In this document: in pieces, positions 1 to 8,568 of the stretch
Layout of the letters: each line of letters opens with the position of its first letter
How positions within the stretch are numbered: the first letter of the stretch is position 1
From: Bdellovibrio sp. BCCA
GTDB taxonomy: Bacteria > Bdellovibrionota > Bdellovibrionia > Bdellovibrionales > Bdellovibrionaceae
Length of the DNA stretch: 64,000 bases
Direction: 5' to 3'
Assembly (NCBI RefSeq): GCF_037996825.1
Contig: NZ_JBBNAC010000001.1
Span: 1,550,001-1,614,000 of the forward strand
Notes under the pieces: model-generated
Database searches by the model: none
Seen by the model: the letters and a program-made list of their open reading frames with translations, nothing else
What the model was told of the DNA's origin: nothing
Translations under genes and position numbers: made by a program

Positions 1-271
1 TGTAACGGGGATCTACGGGGAAAGGAGTGAGCGTTGTGAGTTGCGCTTCTTGTTTAAGGCGTTTTAAGGCTTCATCGGTCACTTCTTGAGTTGTGACGGT
101 AAGACCTGTTTTCTCATCGATGATGGTTTTTGGAGTTTTGTAATCTGTCTCGGCGACGGGTTTAGGATTGATCGGTGAAGGTGTTAGGGCTTTATTCGTG
201 GAATTGTCTTTCTGACAAGCCATCAGGGCTGTGCAGGCAAGAAGGGGAAGAAGTCGTTTTTTGTAGTTCAT
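1..271 (-). CDS. Lipoprotein, cut off by the window edge (N-terminal 90 residues)
   Basis: The reverse strand opens with ATG at 271 behind a strong GGAGG ribosome binding site. The first residues form a lipoprotein signal: two basic residues after the start, a short hydrophobic core and the lipobox L-M-A-C with Cys at residue 19, followed by a polar linker rich in Lys, Asn, Thr and Pro. The rest (DEKTGLTVTTQEVTDEALKR and on) is hydrophilic and matches no family I recognise. The C terminus lies beyond base 1. By the lipobox it should be lipidated and membrane-anchored, facing the periplasm. Function unknown. Confidence 0.75.
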   Translation of the reverse strand, partial: MNYKKRLLPLLACTALMACQKDNSTNKALTPSPINPKPVAETDYKTPKTIIDEKTGLTVTTQEVTDEALKRLKQEAQLTTLTPFPVDPRY

Positions 272-371
272 TGGAACCTCCGATTTTAGTTATGAAACCG
301 GATATTTCAATGTCAGTGCCGCGCTGTATTCGAATATATTGCTTTATGGACGGTATTCGGACGATTCCGTC

Positions 372-797
372 CTAAATCTTGGAAACCTCATTCGCCCAAT
401 CAAGAATAGCGCCCACGCGATCTCCAAGAAGGGCTTTGGCATTTTTGTAGTTCACCCAACAATATTCCTGATGTTCGGGGCGTCCCAATTCCTCGTTGAT
501 TCCTAAGGTGACATCCTTGGTTTTAACTTCGCCAATATAATAGCGAGCCACCTTTCCTTGACTGTAAGGAGGAGTTTCTTTGTAAACCTCGCCGAAAGGA
601 AATTGCACTGTTTCGATGCCGGTTTCTTCTTGAAGTTCGCGTTTGGCAGCGGCGAGAGGATCTTCGTTTTTTTCTACTTCGCCCTTGGGAAAGTCCCAGT
701 AGTTGTAAGAGCGCAAAAGTAAAAATAAAATCTCGTGATTTTCCTTGAAGATGGGAACAATTCCTGCGGAGAAACGTTTCATTGAGGGGGCACTCAT
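372..797 (-). CDS. NUDIX hydrolase (Ap4A-hydrolase-like)
   Basis: A 141-residue NUDIX protein. The complete NUDIX box (G-x5-E-x7-REL-x-EE-x-G-I) lies at residues 39-61, preceded by WDFPKG, which is typical of bis(5'-nucleosyl)-tetraphosphatases that cleave Ap4A and similar dinucleotides. The frame stays open upstream to 890, but that extension reads through a tRNA gene. The start chosen is ATG 797, which has GGAG seven bases upstream. The start lies only 22 bases after the encoded CCA end of tRNA-Pro, so the two are probably co-transcribed. The substrate is inferred from the family; other small nucleotides are possible. Confidence 0.88.
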   Translation of the reverse strand: MSAPSMKRFSAGIVPIFKENHEILFLLLRSYNYWDFPKGEVEKNEDPLAAAKRELQEETGIETVQFPFGEVYKETPPYSQGKVARYYIGEVKTKDVTLGINEELGRPEHQEYCWVNYKNAKALLGDRVGAILDWANEVSKI

Positions 798-819
798 AAT
801 TGCTCCGTGGCAAGTGAAG

Positions 820-896
820 TGGTCTGCGCGACTGGATTTGAACCAGCGACCTCTTGCACCCCAAGCAAGTGCTCTACCAAGCTGAGCCACGCGCAG
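820..896 (-). tRNA. tRNA-Pro (anticodon GGG)
   Basis: The reverse strand reads as a full cloverleaf. The 7-bp acceptor stem is CTGCGCG/CGCGCAG, with the C1-G72 pair typical of bacterial tRNA-Pro. The D stem is GCTC/GAGC. The anticodon stem CTTGC/GCAAG has loop TTGGGGT, giving anticodon GGG. The T arm is GCTGG-TTCAAAT-CCAGT. Discriminator A is followed by an encoded CCA at 822-820. It should read CCC and CCU codons. Confidence 0.95.
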
Positions 897-1011
897 ATCA
901 AGTTGTTCTTAAGTTTATTAAATGACATTTAACTTGCGCAAGGAGCGGCATGACATGTCAATTGTGTGAAATACGAGGACAAAGTGTTGTTGGGAATCCT
1001 ATGCTTGTTCT

Positions 1012-1935
1012 ATGAAAAAATCTTTTCTCTTTTTTGTGCTATCTCAGTTTGTTGCGGTTTCTGTATTTGCGTCCATCAAAGTGGCTATCACTGTCGATGA
1101 TCTTCCCACACATCAAGATCTTCCTCCAGGGGTGACGCGTGAAATGGTCGCCAAGAAAATGACCCAGGTTCTTCGTAAACATAAAATCCCTGAAGTCTAT
1201 GGGTTCATTAATGCAGGTAAAGTCGAAAAGAAAAATGAGTCTAAAGAAGTTTTAAAAATTTGGAAAAAAGCGGGATATCCTTTCGGCAATCACACTTATC
1301 TGCATGAGGATATCAACAAAGTTTCTCTGGAAGATTATAAAAAATCTATCGAACTTAATGAGCCCATGTTGAAACAGTTAAGTGGTAAATCGAACTGGAA
1401 ATTTTTCCGTTATCCTTATCTGCGTGAAGGGGAGACACTTGAAACGAGAAATACTATCCGCAGTTTCTTGAAAGATCATGGATATCAAATAGCGCAAGTG
1501 ACAATTGATTTTGAAGATTGGAGCTGGAACGGCCCTTACTCTCGTTGTGTGGCAAAGCAAGATCAAGAATCCATTGCATGGCTAGAGCAGACGTACATCA
1601 AAAATGCGATAGACATGCTGGATCGTGCGGAAGTTCTTTCTCAGTCTCTCTTTAAGCGCAGCATTCCGCATGTGCTGCTTCTGCATATCGGTGCATTCGA
1701 TGCAGAAATGATTGATAAGCTTATTACGGAGTATAAGAAAAAGGGTGTGGAGTTTATTCCACTTTCTGAAGCACAGAAAGATGAAGTGTACTCTCTAGAT
1801 CCGGCTTTGCCTGCAAAACGAGGATCTGAACTCACATATCAGTTCATGAATGCGCGCAATTTAAAATTAGCAGATGTCGGATTAAAGAAATACGAAGACT
1901 ATCCGGAAGAGAAACTTCAAACAATTTGCCAGTAG
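1012..1935 (+). CDS. Exported polysaccharide deacetylase (NodB homology)
   Basis: A 307-residue protein with a signal peptide (residues 1-20, cleavage after VFA), so probably periplasmic. NodB-domain landmarks are present: the Asp-Asp motif TVDDLP (residues 27-32), the metal-binding H-x3-H in GNHTYLHED (His94, His98) and the RYPYLREG motif around 133-140. These enzymes remove N- or O-acetyl groups from chitin, peptidoglycan or other glycans using a divalent metal. Homologs with such a short signal-plus-domain layout act on cell-wall or capsule sugars, but the substrate cannot be read here. The GNAT gene follows after six bases, probably in the same transcript. Confidence 0.85.
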   Translation: MKKSFLFFVLSQFVAVSVFASIKVAITVDDLPTHQDLPPGVTREMVAKKMTQVLRKHKIPEVYGFINAGKVEKKNESKEVLKIWKKAGYPFGNHTYLHEDINKVSLEDYKKSIELNEPMLKQLSGKSNWKFFRYPYLREGETLETRNTIRSFLKDHGYQIAQVTIDFEDWSWNGPYSRCVAKQDQESIAWLEQTYIKNAIDMLDRAEVLSQSLFKRSIPHVLLLHIGAFDAEMIDKLITEYKKKGVEFIPLSEAQKDEVYSLDPALPAKRGSELTYQFMNARNLKLADVGLKKYEDYPEEKLQTICQ

Positions 1936-1941
1936 GATTTT

Positions 1942-2457
1942 ATGAATCTGATTTTGCGTGAGCTTACCTTGCAAGACGAAGCGGCTTTTCTAAAGGGCAT
2001 GGAAGACTGGAAAGGTGAAGACCTTACTTGGTACACATTTGAGTGGAAGCCGGGGATGTCTCATAGAGAGCATTTGCAAATTCTCGAAGACGCGAAAGAT
2101 GCAAAGAAGATTCCTCCAAACAGAGTTCCATCGTCCATGCTTTACGCTTTTGTCGACGGAGAAATTGTGGGACGCTTGAACATTCGTCACAGTTTGAATA
2201 CCTACCTCCTGGAAAGAGGCGGGCACATCGGCTATGCCGTAAGTCCTCGTCATCGCAAAAAAGGGTACGCGAGCGAAATATTCCGTCAAGGGCTTCAATA
2301 TTGCCAAAAACTCGGAATTAAAAAATTACTAATTACCTGTGCCGATCACAATGTGGCGTCGTGGAGAATCATTGAAAAATTTGGCGGTTCTTTAGAGAAC
2401 AAAATTTTTGACGAAACTAAGGAGGAATATGTTCGTCGCTACTGGATCAATACTTAG
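1942..2457 (+). CDS. GNAT-family N-acetyltransferase
   Basis: A 171-residue single-domain GNAT. The acetyl-CoA-binding motif A is visible as IGYAVSPRHRKKGYASEIF (R-x-x-G-x-A, about residues 96-114), followed by LLITCADHNVASWRIIEKFG, the usual motif B of RimJ/RimL-like and YjdJ-like acetyltransferases. It starts six bases after the deacetylase stop, with an AGGA-type site overlapping that stop. The acceptor, a small molecule or a protein, is unknown. Confidence 0.85.
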   Translation: MNLILRELTLQDEAAFLKGMEDWKGEDLTWYTFEWKPGMSHREHLQILEDAKDAKKIPPNRVPSSMLYAFVDGEIVGRLNIRHSLNTYLLERGGHIGYAVSPRHRKKGYASEIFRQGLQYCQKLGIKKLLITCADHNVASWRIIEKFGGSLENKIFDETKEEYVRRYWINT

Positions 2458-2509
2458 TTCAAGACATATATTGATTTTTAAATCAAAACCCTAGACCTTT
2501 TCTTAAACA

Positions 2510-2527
2510 TACACATAATTTACATAT
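2510..2527. repeat. 18-bp sequence also present at 60091-60108
   Basis: TACACATAATTTACATAT occurs here and again, identical and in the same orientation, at 60091-60108. Each copy lies upstream of a gene or remnant encoding an HTH protein. It could be a regulator site, a promoter element or a footprint of related inserted DNA. Function unknown. Confidence 0.5.
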
Positions 2528-2531
2528 TCGT

Positions 2532-2560
2532 TTGACTCTAGTCTTTGGCCTTTGTATCGT
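2532..2560 (+). promoter_or_regulatory. Possible sigma-70 promoter for the HTH/Fic pair
   Basis: TTGACT (2532-2537) and TATCGT (2555-2560) are separated by exactly 17 bases. The -10 match is imperfect. Transcription from here would pass through the operator-like repeats at 2608-2691 before reaching the HTH gene at 2707. Confidence 0.35.
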
Positions 2561-2640
2561 TATTGAAGGCTCTTTCTAGAGTTAAAAATCCCAAAGCGCT
2601 TATATTTGTCTATATATAAATAGATTTTTTATATCTAAAG

Positions 2641-2691
2641 GTCTATCTATATATAGACGATATGTTATTATATGTCTACATATAGATAGAC
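2641..2691. promoter_or_regulatory. Inverted-repeat operator upstream of mobile mystery protein A
   Basis: GTCTATCTATATATAGAC at 2641-2658 and GTCTACATATAGATAGAC at 2674-2691 are inverted copies of each other with a single mismatch. Each is also nearly self-palindromic. A third, weaker copy (GTCTATATATAAATAGAT) lies at 2608-2625. The second copy ends 15 bases before the start codon, a standard place for autorepression by the HTH protein encoded next. The regulator assignment is inference. Confidence 0.6.
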
Positions 2692-2706
2692 TAATAAGGT
2701 GGCCTT

Positions 2707-3219
2707 ATGGGAACAAAGACGGCAAAGCTCCGCAGAAATCAGCTCGATAGATTTTTTAACGAGCATAAGACATTTCTTCTTGGCAAAGCGCCTAAGTACG
2801 GATGGGTCAAAGAGATCCGCCAGGCTCTTGGGATGACGATGCAAGATCTTGGAGAGCGACTCGGAGTGATCAAACAACGAGTAGAGCGCATTGAAAAAGA
2901 TGAAGTGACAGGGAAGCTGACTTTACAAACTCTGCAAGAGACAGCCGGAGCGCTCAATTGTGATTTGGTTTATTTCTTTGTTCCCAAGGGCGAAGGACTG
3001 CAGCGCACTTTGGAAGAACAAGCTCGTAAAGCCGCGCGAGATATCGTGCGCAGCACAGAGCACACGATGCAACTGGAGCAGCAAAATACGTCGCGCCAGT
3101 CGCAACAGCAATTGATTGAAAACATCGTGCAGGAACTATTGTTGAAAGAGGATCGCAGAATATGGAGAGCGCCAAGTGAAAATCCAAAGTCCTCCAGGGG
3201 CCACGCCTCTCGACGATGA
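2707..3219 (+). CDS. Mobile mystery protein A (HTH partner of a Fic protein)
   Basis: A 170-residue protein. Residues about 40-95 form an XRE-type helix-turn-helix (IRQALGMTMQDLGERLGVIK). The N terminus (RNQLDRFF) and the RIEKDEVTGKLTLQTLQ segment match the family known as mobile mystery protein A, which is regularly found beside a Fic-domain protein B on mobile DNA. The C terminus is Gln/Arg-rich (QQNTSRQSQQQL) and probably helical. AAGGTGG is a good ribosome site before ATG 2707. Its end overlaps the next gene by 44 bases. It likely acts as antitoxin and autorepressor through the repeats just upstream. Confidence 0.85.
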   Translation: MGTKTAKLRRNQLDRFFNEHKTFLLGKAPKYGWVKEIRQALGMTMQDLGERLGVIKQRVERIEKDEVTGKLTLQTLQETAGALNCDLVYFFVPKGEGLQRTLEEQARKAARDIVRSTEHTMQLEQQNTSRQSQQQLIENIVQELLLKEDRRIWRAPSENPKSSRGHASRR

Positions 3220-3763
3220 AACTTTACGCGGGCTCATTCCGGGGCTTACGACCCAAGGGGAGCTTGACGAGTTTGAGGCCGCTGGAATTGCGCGAGCGCT
3301 GCTTTGGGCTTTTAACAGCCGCACTTTAAAGAAAGATCTTCTTAGTGCCTCGGGGCTTTGTCTTTTGCACAGAAAAATGTTTGAAGAAACCTGGGAGTGG
3401 GCCGGACAGTTTCGAAAAAAAGAAACAAACATCGGCGTTTCTCCCGAATCCATTCAAAATAATTTGGCGATTCTTTTAGATGACGTGAAGTTTTGGCTCG
3501 CTCATCAAACATTTTCCATGGAAGAAATCGCCGCCCGCTTTCATCATCGTCTTGTGTGGATTCATCCATTTCCCAATGGAAATGGACGGTTTTCTCGTCT
3601 GGCAGCGGATCTCTTGATGAGGCAATATGAGGGAATAAATTTTTCCTGGGGCCAAGAGCATTTAGGAAGAATGGGTGAGAAAAGAGAGACTTATATTAAA
3701 GCTCTTAAAATCGCCGACCAGCATCAAGACTATGATCCTTTGATTCGTTTTATGAAAAGCTAA
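3176..3763 (+). CDS. Mobile mystery protein B, Fic-domain protein
   Basis: A 195-residue Fic protein. The catalytic motif HPFPNGNGRFSR (residues about 130-141) is intact, with its His, the GNGR loop and the final Arg. Fic enzymes transfer AMP or related groups to target proteins. In this two-gene family the Fic protein is the presumed toxin and the preceding HTH protein its partner. The start is GTG 3176 inside the HTH gene, with GGAG eight bases upstream, so translation is probably coupled. I see no obvious inhibitory S/T-x3-E-G/N helix at either end, so restraint would have to come from protein A or from expression control. Confidence 0.87.
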   Translation: MKIQSPPGATPLDDETLRGLIPGLTTQGELDEFEAAGIARALLWAFNSRTLKKDLLSASGLCLLHRKMFEETWEWAGQFRKKETNIGVSPESIQNNLAILLDDVKFWLAHQTFSMEEIAARFHHRLVWIHPFPNGNGRFSRLAADLLMRQYEGINFSWGQEHLGRMGEKRETYIKALKIADQHQDYDPLIRFMKS

Positions 3764-3820
3764 CACGGTTTTTACCATCAATTGTGTTATCATAGTGTTT
3801 TCTGTAAAGAGGAGTTCCGA

Positions 3821-4570
3821 ATGAAATTAGAAGGTGGCATTAATTTTCGAGATCTCGGTGGTTATCTTACAGCAGACGGCCGTCGTGTGAAAAAGGGACA
3901 CTTCTTTCGTTCAGGGTCTCTTTCTAGATTAACAATGAAAGATTGCGAAGTTCTGCAAACCCTTCCGGTAAAACACATCATCGACTACCGCGATCATCAC
4001 GAATCTGAAAACGACAAAGATCAATTGTGGCAGGGAGTGCATTATGAATGCTGTCCGGCGAATCCGGCAAGTCATGCCTCCTCTGCGGATGATGGTGATT
4101 TCTTTACATCACAAAGGCTCGAAGCTTTGCCAAAAGATTTCATGGAGACATTGTATCAACGTCTTCCTTTTGCGAATCCTGCGTATCAAAAACTTTTTCA
4201 AAGAGTTGAAAACTTGCAAAACGGTTCCCTGGTTCAGCATTGTGCGGTGGGAAAAGATCGCACGGGCGTAGGTTCGGCTTTGCTGTTGTTGTCTTTGGGA
4301 GTTCCAAAACAAACGGTCGTTGAAGATTATCTTTTAACTGAACAAACACTTCATCCCTTCCGTATAAAGATTCTTAACCAAATTGAGCACAGTCTTAGTA
4401 CCGAAGCTTTAAAGCGTTTTCACTATATGATGTCGGCCAATGAGCAGTTCCTTCATGCTGCGTTTGGGGAGATTGAAAAGCGTTACGGAAGTATGGAAAG
4501 TTATTTTGCGAATGAATTCTCGCTTTCTTCAGAAAAACGCCAAAGTTTACAAACAAAATTCTTAGAATAA
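3821..4570 (+). CDS. Tyrosine-protein phosphatase (Y_phosphatase3 type)
   Basis: A 249-residue protein. The N terminus has GINFRDLGGY and HFFRSGSLSRL, hallmarks of the bacterial tyrosine/lipid phosphatases related to MptpB. The catalytic loop HCAVGKDRTG (C141, R147) fits HC-x5-R. The open frame begins earlier at 3782, but ATG 3821 has a strong GAGGAG site and begins right at the conserved domain. It should dephosphorylate phosphotyrosine or phosphoinositide-like substrates. It appears monocistronic and is followed by a perfect hairpin. Confidence 0.85.
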   Translation: MKLEGGINFRDLGGYLTADGRRVKKGHFFRSGSLSRLTMKDCEVLQTLPVKHIIDYRDHHESENDKDQLWQGVHYECCPANPASHASSADDGDFFTSQRLEALPKDFMETLYQRLPFANPAYQKLFQRVENLQNGSLVQHCAVGKDRTGVGSALLLLSLGVPKQTVVEDYLLTEQTLHPFRIKILNQIEHSLSTEALKRFHYMMSANEQFLHAAFGEIEKRYGSMESYFANEFSLSSEKRQSLQTKFLE

Positions 4571-4590
4571 GCGTCTCAAACTGAGACGCT
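4570..4590 (+). terminator. Perfect 9-bp hairpin after the phosphatase gene
   Basis: AGCGTCTCA, a three-base loop AAC and TGAGACGCT form a perfect stem directly at the phosphatase stop codon. The following CCCTCTAGCTTT is not a clean T-run, so it may be a weak terminator or an mRNA-end-protecting structure. Confidence 0.45.
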
Positions 4591-4627
4591 CCCTCTAGCT
4601 TTGTCTCGCATGACCGATAAGTGAGAC

Positions 4628-5617
4628 ATGGACACGAAGTTCAATCCGGACGATTACGTTGCAGTTTCCAGGGACGAATTTATTGCGGGCACGCAGGTGC
4701 CGGTTGATATCTTCCTTAAACTTTCCGAAACAAATTATGTGATGATTTTAAAGGAAGGTGCCAAGGTCAGCTTTGATCAAATGCACTTTCCTGAAAAAGC
4801 GGAATGGCTTTACGTGCGCCGTTCAGACTATCACAAATGCGTTGGGCAAACGTTGACCGTTGCAGGCATTGTGATCGACAGTGACAAAATCAGCGAAGAA
4901 AAGAAAACGCTTTTTCTGTCTAAGGCCGCAGATTCAATTTTTAAAGAAATTGAGCACCTCGGTTTTGATCACCAAGCTTTAGAGCATTCAAAGATCGTCA
5001 GTAAATCCATTCAAACGCTGGTTGAAAATAAGCCTGATATCGCGGCTGTCATTAATATGATGTCAAACCTCAGCGATGAACTGATTCGTCATGCGATGAT
5101 GGTCTCAGCGATCTCTGTGATTATCGCTAAATCCATGAAGTGGACGCTGGCACAAAACTTAGAGAAATTAGCTCTAGGAGCCTTGCTTCACGACGTCGGA
5201 ATGAAAGAGCTTCCCGATGAAATTCTAGAGATGCCAAGACACGCTATGAGCCGCGATCAGGCCGCGACTTATGAGTCTCACGTCCACCGTGGTGTTGAAA
5301 TCTTAAGAAGCATGCCTTCGATCTCTGACGATATTATCTCTATCGTTTTAGAGCATCATGAAAACGCGCCAGGGCAGGGTTATCCTCGTCGTTTGCGCGA
5401 TATAAAGATTAATCCCTTTGCCCGTGTGGTGGCATTAGCCGATTGTTTTGCAGAGATTGTGATGCAATCACCGAATAATCCGCATCCTAAAAGTGCTATA
5501 GCTGCGATTCAATTTATTGAAGTGACGTTAGGACAGCCGTTTCATAAGCCCGCATTTGTGGCTTTGAAGCAAGCCCTGCAAGGGCCTGCTCCTGCGACTG
5601 TTAAGAAAGTGATCTAG
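4628..5617 (+). CDS. HD-GYP-type phosphohydrolase (probable c-di-GMP phosphodiesterase)
   Basis: A 329-residue protein. The N-terminal part (about 1-130) has no recognised domain but resembles the small beta-rich regions found in front of HD-GYP modules. The C-terminal HD domain has the metal ligands H188-D189 (LLHDVG), H218/H220 (ESHVHRG), H243-H244 (EHHE) and Asp in ALADCFAE. GQGYP (249-253) stands where active HD-GYP enzymes have G-x-GYP. That pattern suggests c-di-GMP hydrolysis in the cytoplasm, though an adaptor role cannot be excluded. The ribosome site is weak. Confidence 0.78.
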   Translation: MDTKFNPDDYVAVSRDEFIAGTQVPVDIFLKLSETNYVMILKEGAKVSFDQMHFPEKAEWLYVRRSDYHKCVGQTLTVAGIVIDSDKISEEKKTLFLSKAADSIFKEIEHLGFDHQALEHSKIVSKSIQTLVENKPDIAAVINMMSNLSDELIRHAMMVSAISVIIAKSMKWTLAQNLEKLALGALLHDVGMKELPDEILEMPRHAMSRDQAATYESHVHRGVEILRSMPSISDDIISIVLEHHENAPGQGYPRRLRDIKINPFARVVALADCFAEIVMQSPNNPHPKSAIAAIQFIEVTLGQPFHKPAFVALKQALQGPAPATVKKVI

Positions 5618-6132
5618 TGACGAACAAGCTCTGGAGCTGTTTCGTTAGCAAGCTCATGCAAGCAATCAACAAAGAATTTGCAAATGATGAACAAATGAAC
5701 TTGTTCATTGGCTTCCAAGGCCGGCTCTAATTCCGGAGACATGAAAAGCTCTTCAATGATGTAGTTCAAAATCTCAGGTTGACCTTCTTTCATTGATTTT
5801 TCTTGAAGGTCAGCGATGACGTCATCGTTGATTTGCAGATATTTTTCAAACTCTGCTTCGTTTTTCTCAAAACGCTCAACCACTTCTTCTTCATTCATTT
5901 TACGTAGGTTTTGATACTGCTCTTCAAAAGATTTGTTAAGGATAAGGGCCATCATGAAACCCAAGTCTTGAGCGCCTTCGCTCATGTCTTCGATGAACTC
6001 CATAAAGAAACCCGCAAGATCAGGTTGTACTTCGAAAAGATGTTGAGAGGCTTTTTCGAGGTCACTTTCTTCCGTGATACTGCAGATTTTATCAATCGAA
6101 TTTTGCACAGTTTGAAACGGGATTTTTTCCAT
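5614..6132 (-). CDS. Conserved-looking acidic hypothetical protein
   Basis: A 172-residue soluble protein, strongly acidic and helical, without signal peptide or membrane helix. Segments such as SFEEQYQNLRKMNEEEVVER and the DLQEKSMKEGQPEI region look like an all-helical bundle. I do not recognise a family. ATG 6132 is preferred to the longer frame start at 6240 because AGAGG precedes it and the longer form would run into the promoter region of the divergent isomerase gene. Its 3' end overlaps the HD-GYP gene by four bases, tail to tail. Confidence 0.65.
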   Translation of the reverse strand: MEKIPFQTVQNSIDKICSITEESDLEKASQHLFEVQPDLAGFFMEFIEDMSEGAQDLGFMMALILNKSFEEQYQNLRKMNEEEVVERFEKNEAEFEKYLQINDDVIADLQEKSMKEGQPEILNYIIEELFMSPELEPALEANEQVHLFIICKFFVDCLHELANETAPELVRH

Positions 6133-6234
6133 GAGAGCCTCTTTTGTTTTTTCTTCAGTTTTTTTCGTTACTTTGTCTTTCCCATAATCAAGAAAGAGTT
6201 TTATATTTGCAGAATACACGGGGAGTGTAGAAAT

Positions 6235-8568
6235 ATGCAATTTATTACGGCGGCGATGCTTTGTTTTATTTCAGTTCTGATGATGAGCGTCTCAAATGCG
6301 GATGAACCGAATCTGGATTTTTATTCCCATAAGGTGCAGCCGATTTTTGACAATCGCTGCTTAGCTTGCCACAGCTGCTTTAATGCCCCCTGCCAGCTTA
6401 ATTTGCAGAACTATGAGGCGTTCCAGCGTGGTGCAAATAAGCTTAATGTTTATGATGGAACGCGCACAAAAAGTGTAGAACCCTCACGAATCTGGATCGA
6501 TGCGCACGGTGTTTCCGAATGGCGAAAACGTGGATTTTACGACGTCAATACCTCTAAAAAGCCTGAGGAAAATCTTTTTTTAAGTTTCCTGAAACTGCGC
6601 CAAGAACATCCGGCTAAAGCCATTGAAAAGCAAGTCGCTGACACTCAAGTCTGTGCTGCCACCATGACCGACTTTGCCACTGTAGCCAAAAGCTCTCCGC
6701 AATTAGGCATGCCCTATGGTTTACCGACTTTAAGCGCTTCTGAAATCCAAATGCTTGAAACGTGGATTACCAAAGGCGCTCCGGGTCCTTTAGAAAAAAC
6801 CAAAAAAGAGTGGGCGAAAAATCCTGTTGAAATACAAAAGCAGATCGAAGAATGGGAGAAGTTTTTAAACGAAAAGCCTCTTTCGCACCAGCTCGTCAGT
6901 CGTTACTTGTATGAGCATTTGTTTCTGGCTCACATCTATTTCCCTGAAAAGAAAAATGAATTCTTCCGTTTGGTGCGCTCAAAAACAAATTGTTCTCACG
7001 GTATTGAAGAGATTGCCACTCGCAGGCCTAATGACGACCCAGGAGTTAAACGTTTCTTTTATTGTCTTCAAAAATTCCCCGGCACAGTCGTCATGAAAAC
7101 TCATATTCCCTATGAATGGAACGCTGCCAAACTAGCTCGTTATAGAAAACTATTTTGGGAAACAGAGTGGGAGGTAAAAACGCTACCGAGCTATGAAGCG
7201 GGCGTGGCGGAAAATCCGTTCATCGCCTTTAATCAAATCCCGGTGAAGGCTCGTTATCTGTTCTTGCTTGACGATGCTCAATACCACGTGAGTACCTTTA
7301 TTAAGGGACCTGTCTGTAACGGCAGCATGGCAGTGAATTCGATTCAGGAACAGTTCTACGTCTTTTTCTTGAATCCTGATTCTGACAATATGCTTTTATC
7401 AAAAGAATATGAAGGGCAGGCTCAGGGACTTCTTATGATGCCGGGAGTGTGGGGAAGTGATATTGAAATCAAAGACACACCGGTATTCTTAAAACGCTTA
7501 GTTGATCATCGCGAAAATTATAGAAAACTTCGTACCGAATGGCTTAAAAAATTAAAACCCCAAGGGTATGACCTCAGCGATATTTGGAACGGTGATACAA
7601 CAAATCCGAACGCTGTCTTGACCGTGTTCCGCCATAACGACAACGCCGTTGTTTTAAAAGGAGCTGTTGGAGACTTATCAAAGACGGCTTTTGTGATGGA
7701 TTACGCCTTGTTTGAGCGTCTCGTTTACAATCTTGTGGTGAATTTCGACGTCTTTGGAAACATCAGCCATCAACTTCTAACTCGCGTTTATATGGACATG
7801 ATTCGTATGGAGGCCGAAGAGCTTTTCTTGATGTTCCTTCCGCCGGAACAGCGTCTGGATTATCGCCGTAAATGGTATCAGGGCCTTTTGGCGCAAGCGA
7901 AGATGACATACATCTTCCCTACGGTGGGGTCGGCCGAGCCCACGGGAGTACGCTTTAATGAGGACAGCAAAAGTACAAAAAAACAAATGGTCGAAAAGAT
8001 TTTGTTTTACCGTATGAATGAAAAAGTCCGTGGTTCTTTTGATACTGTGAACTGGAAAGTTTTGGAAGTTCCTGAAAGTCTTAAGAACCAATGGAAGGTT
8101 TCCGGCGTGGAAGCTGAGCTCAGAAAGATAGCATCTGTTAAGGCCGCCAATGACACTCCTTTTGCGCGTTTCTTTCCGGACTTTGCATATCTTAAGATTC
8201 AACCGGCTAAAGGAGACATTCGTGTTTTCTCTTTAATTCACAATAAAGAGCACGAAAACATTTCTTGGATTTTAGGCGAATCACTGCGAATGGCTCCGAA
8301 AGAAGATTCTTTGACATTACGTGAAGGCTATTGGGGCTCTTATCCGAATATGATTTTCGATGTGAAGGAAGAAAATCTTCCGATTTTTGTGAGTGCCGTT
8401 AAGAAAATAAAATCAGCCAAGGATTATCAAAAGCTTGTCACAGATTTTGGCGTGCACAGATCTCAAGAGTCTTTCTGGATGCACTATGATGAAATGACGG
8501 CTCATCAGAAAAGAACGGATCCAGTTAATTTTGGCTACTTGGATCTGACTCGTTACGAATTAAAGTAA
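6235..8568 (+). CDS. cti: Fatty acid cis/trans isomerase with heme-c site
   Basis: A 777-residue protein matching the usual length of Cti. It has a signal peptide (1-22, SNA-DE) and a single c-type heme motif CLACH at residues 42-46 just inside the mature N terminus, as in the Pseudomonas periplasmic enzyme that isomerises cis to trans unsaturated phospholipid fatty acids under solvent or heat stress. The frame is open back to 5911, but ATG 6235 has GGGAG upstream and begins with the signal peptide. The residues between CLACH and the C terminus follow the family without obvious gaps. Heme attachment would require cytochrome c maturation genes elsewhere. Confidence 0.87.
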   Translation: MQFITAAMLCFISVLMMSVSNADEPNLDFYSHKVQPIFDNRCLACHSCFNAPCQLNLQNYEAFQRGANKLNVYDGTRTKSVEPSRIWIDAHGVSEWRKRGFYDVNTSKKPEENLFLSFLKLRQEHPAKAIEKQVADTQVCAATMTDFATVAKSSPQLGMPYGLPTLSASEIQMLETWITKGAPGPLEKTKKEWAKNPVEIQKQIEEWEKFLNEKPLSHQLVSRYLYEHLFLAHIYFPEKKNEFFRLVRSKTNCSHGIEEIATRRPNDDPGVKRFFYCLQKFPGTVVMKTHIPYEWNAAKLARYRKLFWETEWEVKTLPSYEAGVAENPFIAFNQIPVKARYLFLLDDAQYHVSTFIKGPVCNGSMAVNSIQEQFYVFFLNPDSDNMLLSKEYEGQAQGLLMMPGVWGSDIEIKDTPVFLKRLVDHRENYRKLRTEWLKKLKPQGYDLSDIWNGDTTNPNAVLTVFRHNDNAVVLKGAVGDLSKTAFVMDYALFERLVYNLVVNFDVFGNISHQLLTRVYMDMIRMEAEELFLMFLPPEQRLDYRRKWYQGLLAQAKMTYIFPTVGSAEPTGVRFNEDSKSTKKQMVEKILFYRMNEKVRGSFDTVNWKVLEVPESLKNQWKVSGVEAELRKIASVKAANDTPFARFFPDFAYLKIQPAKGDIRVFSLIHNKEHENISWILGESLRMAPKEDSLTLREGYWGSYPNMIFDVKEENLPIFVSAVKKIKSAKDYQKLVTDFGVHRSQESFWMHYDEMTAHQKRTDPVNFGYLDLTRYELK

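Noticed and set aside
798-890. Upstream extension of the NUDIX reading frame
   Set aside because: It reads antisense through the tRNA-Pro gene; a good ribosome site marks ATG 797 instead.
5911-6234. N-terminal extension of the fatty acid isomerase frame
   Set aside because: It overlaps the opposite-strand gene; the signal peptide begins at ATG 6235.
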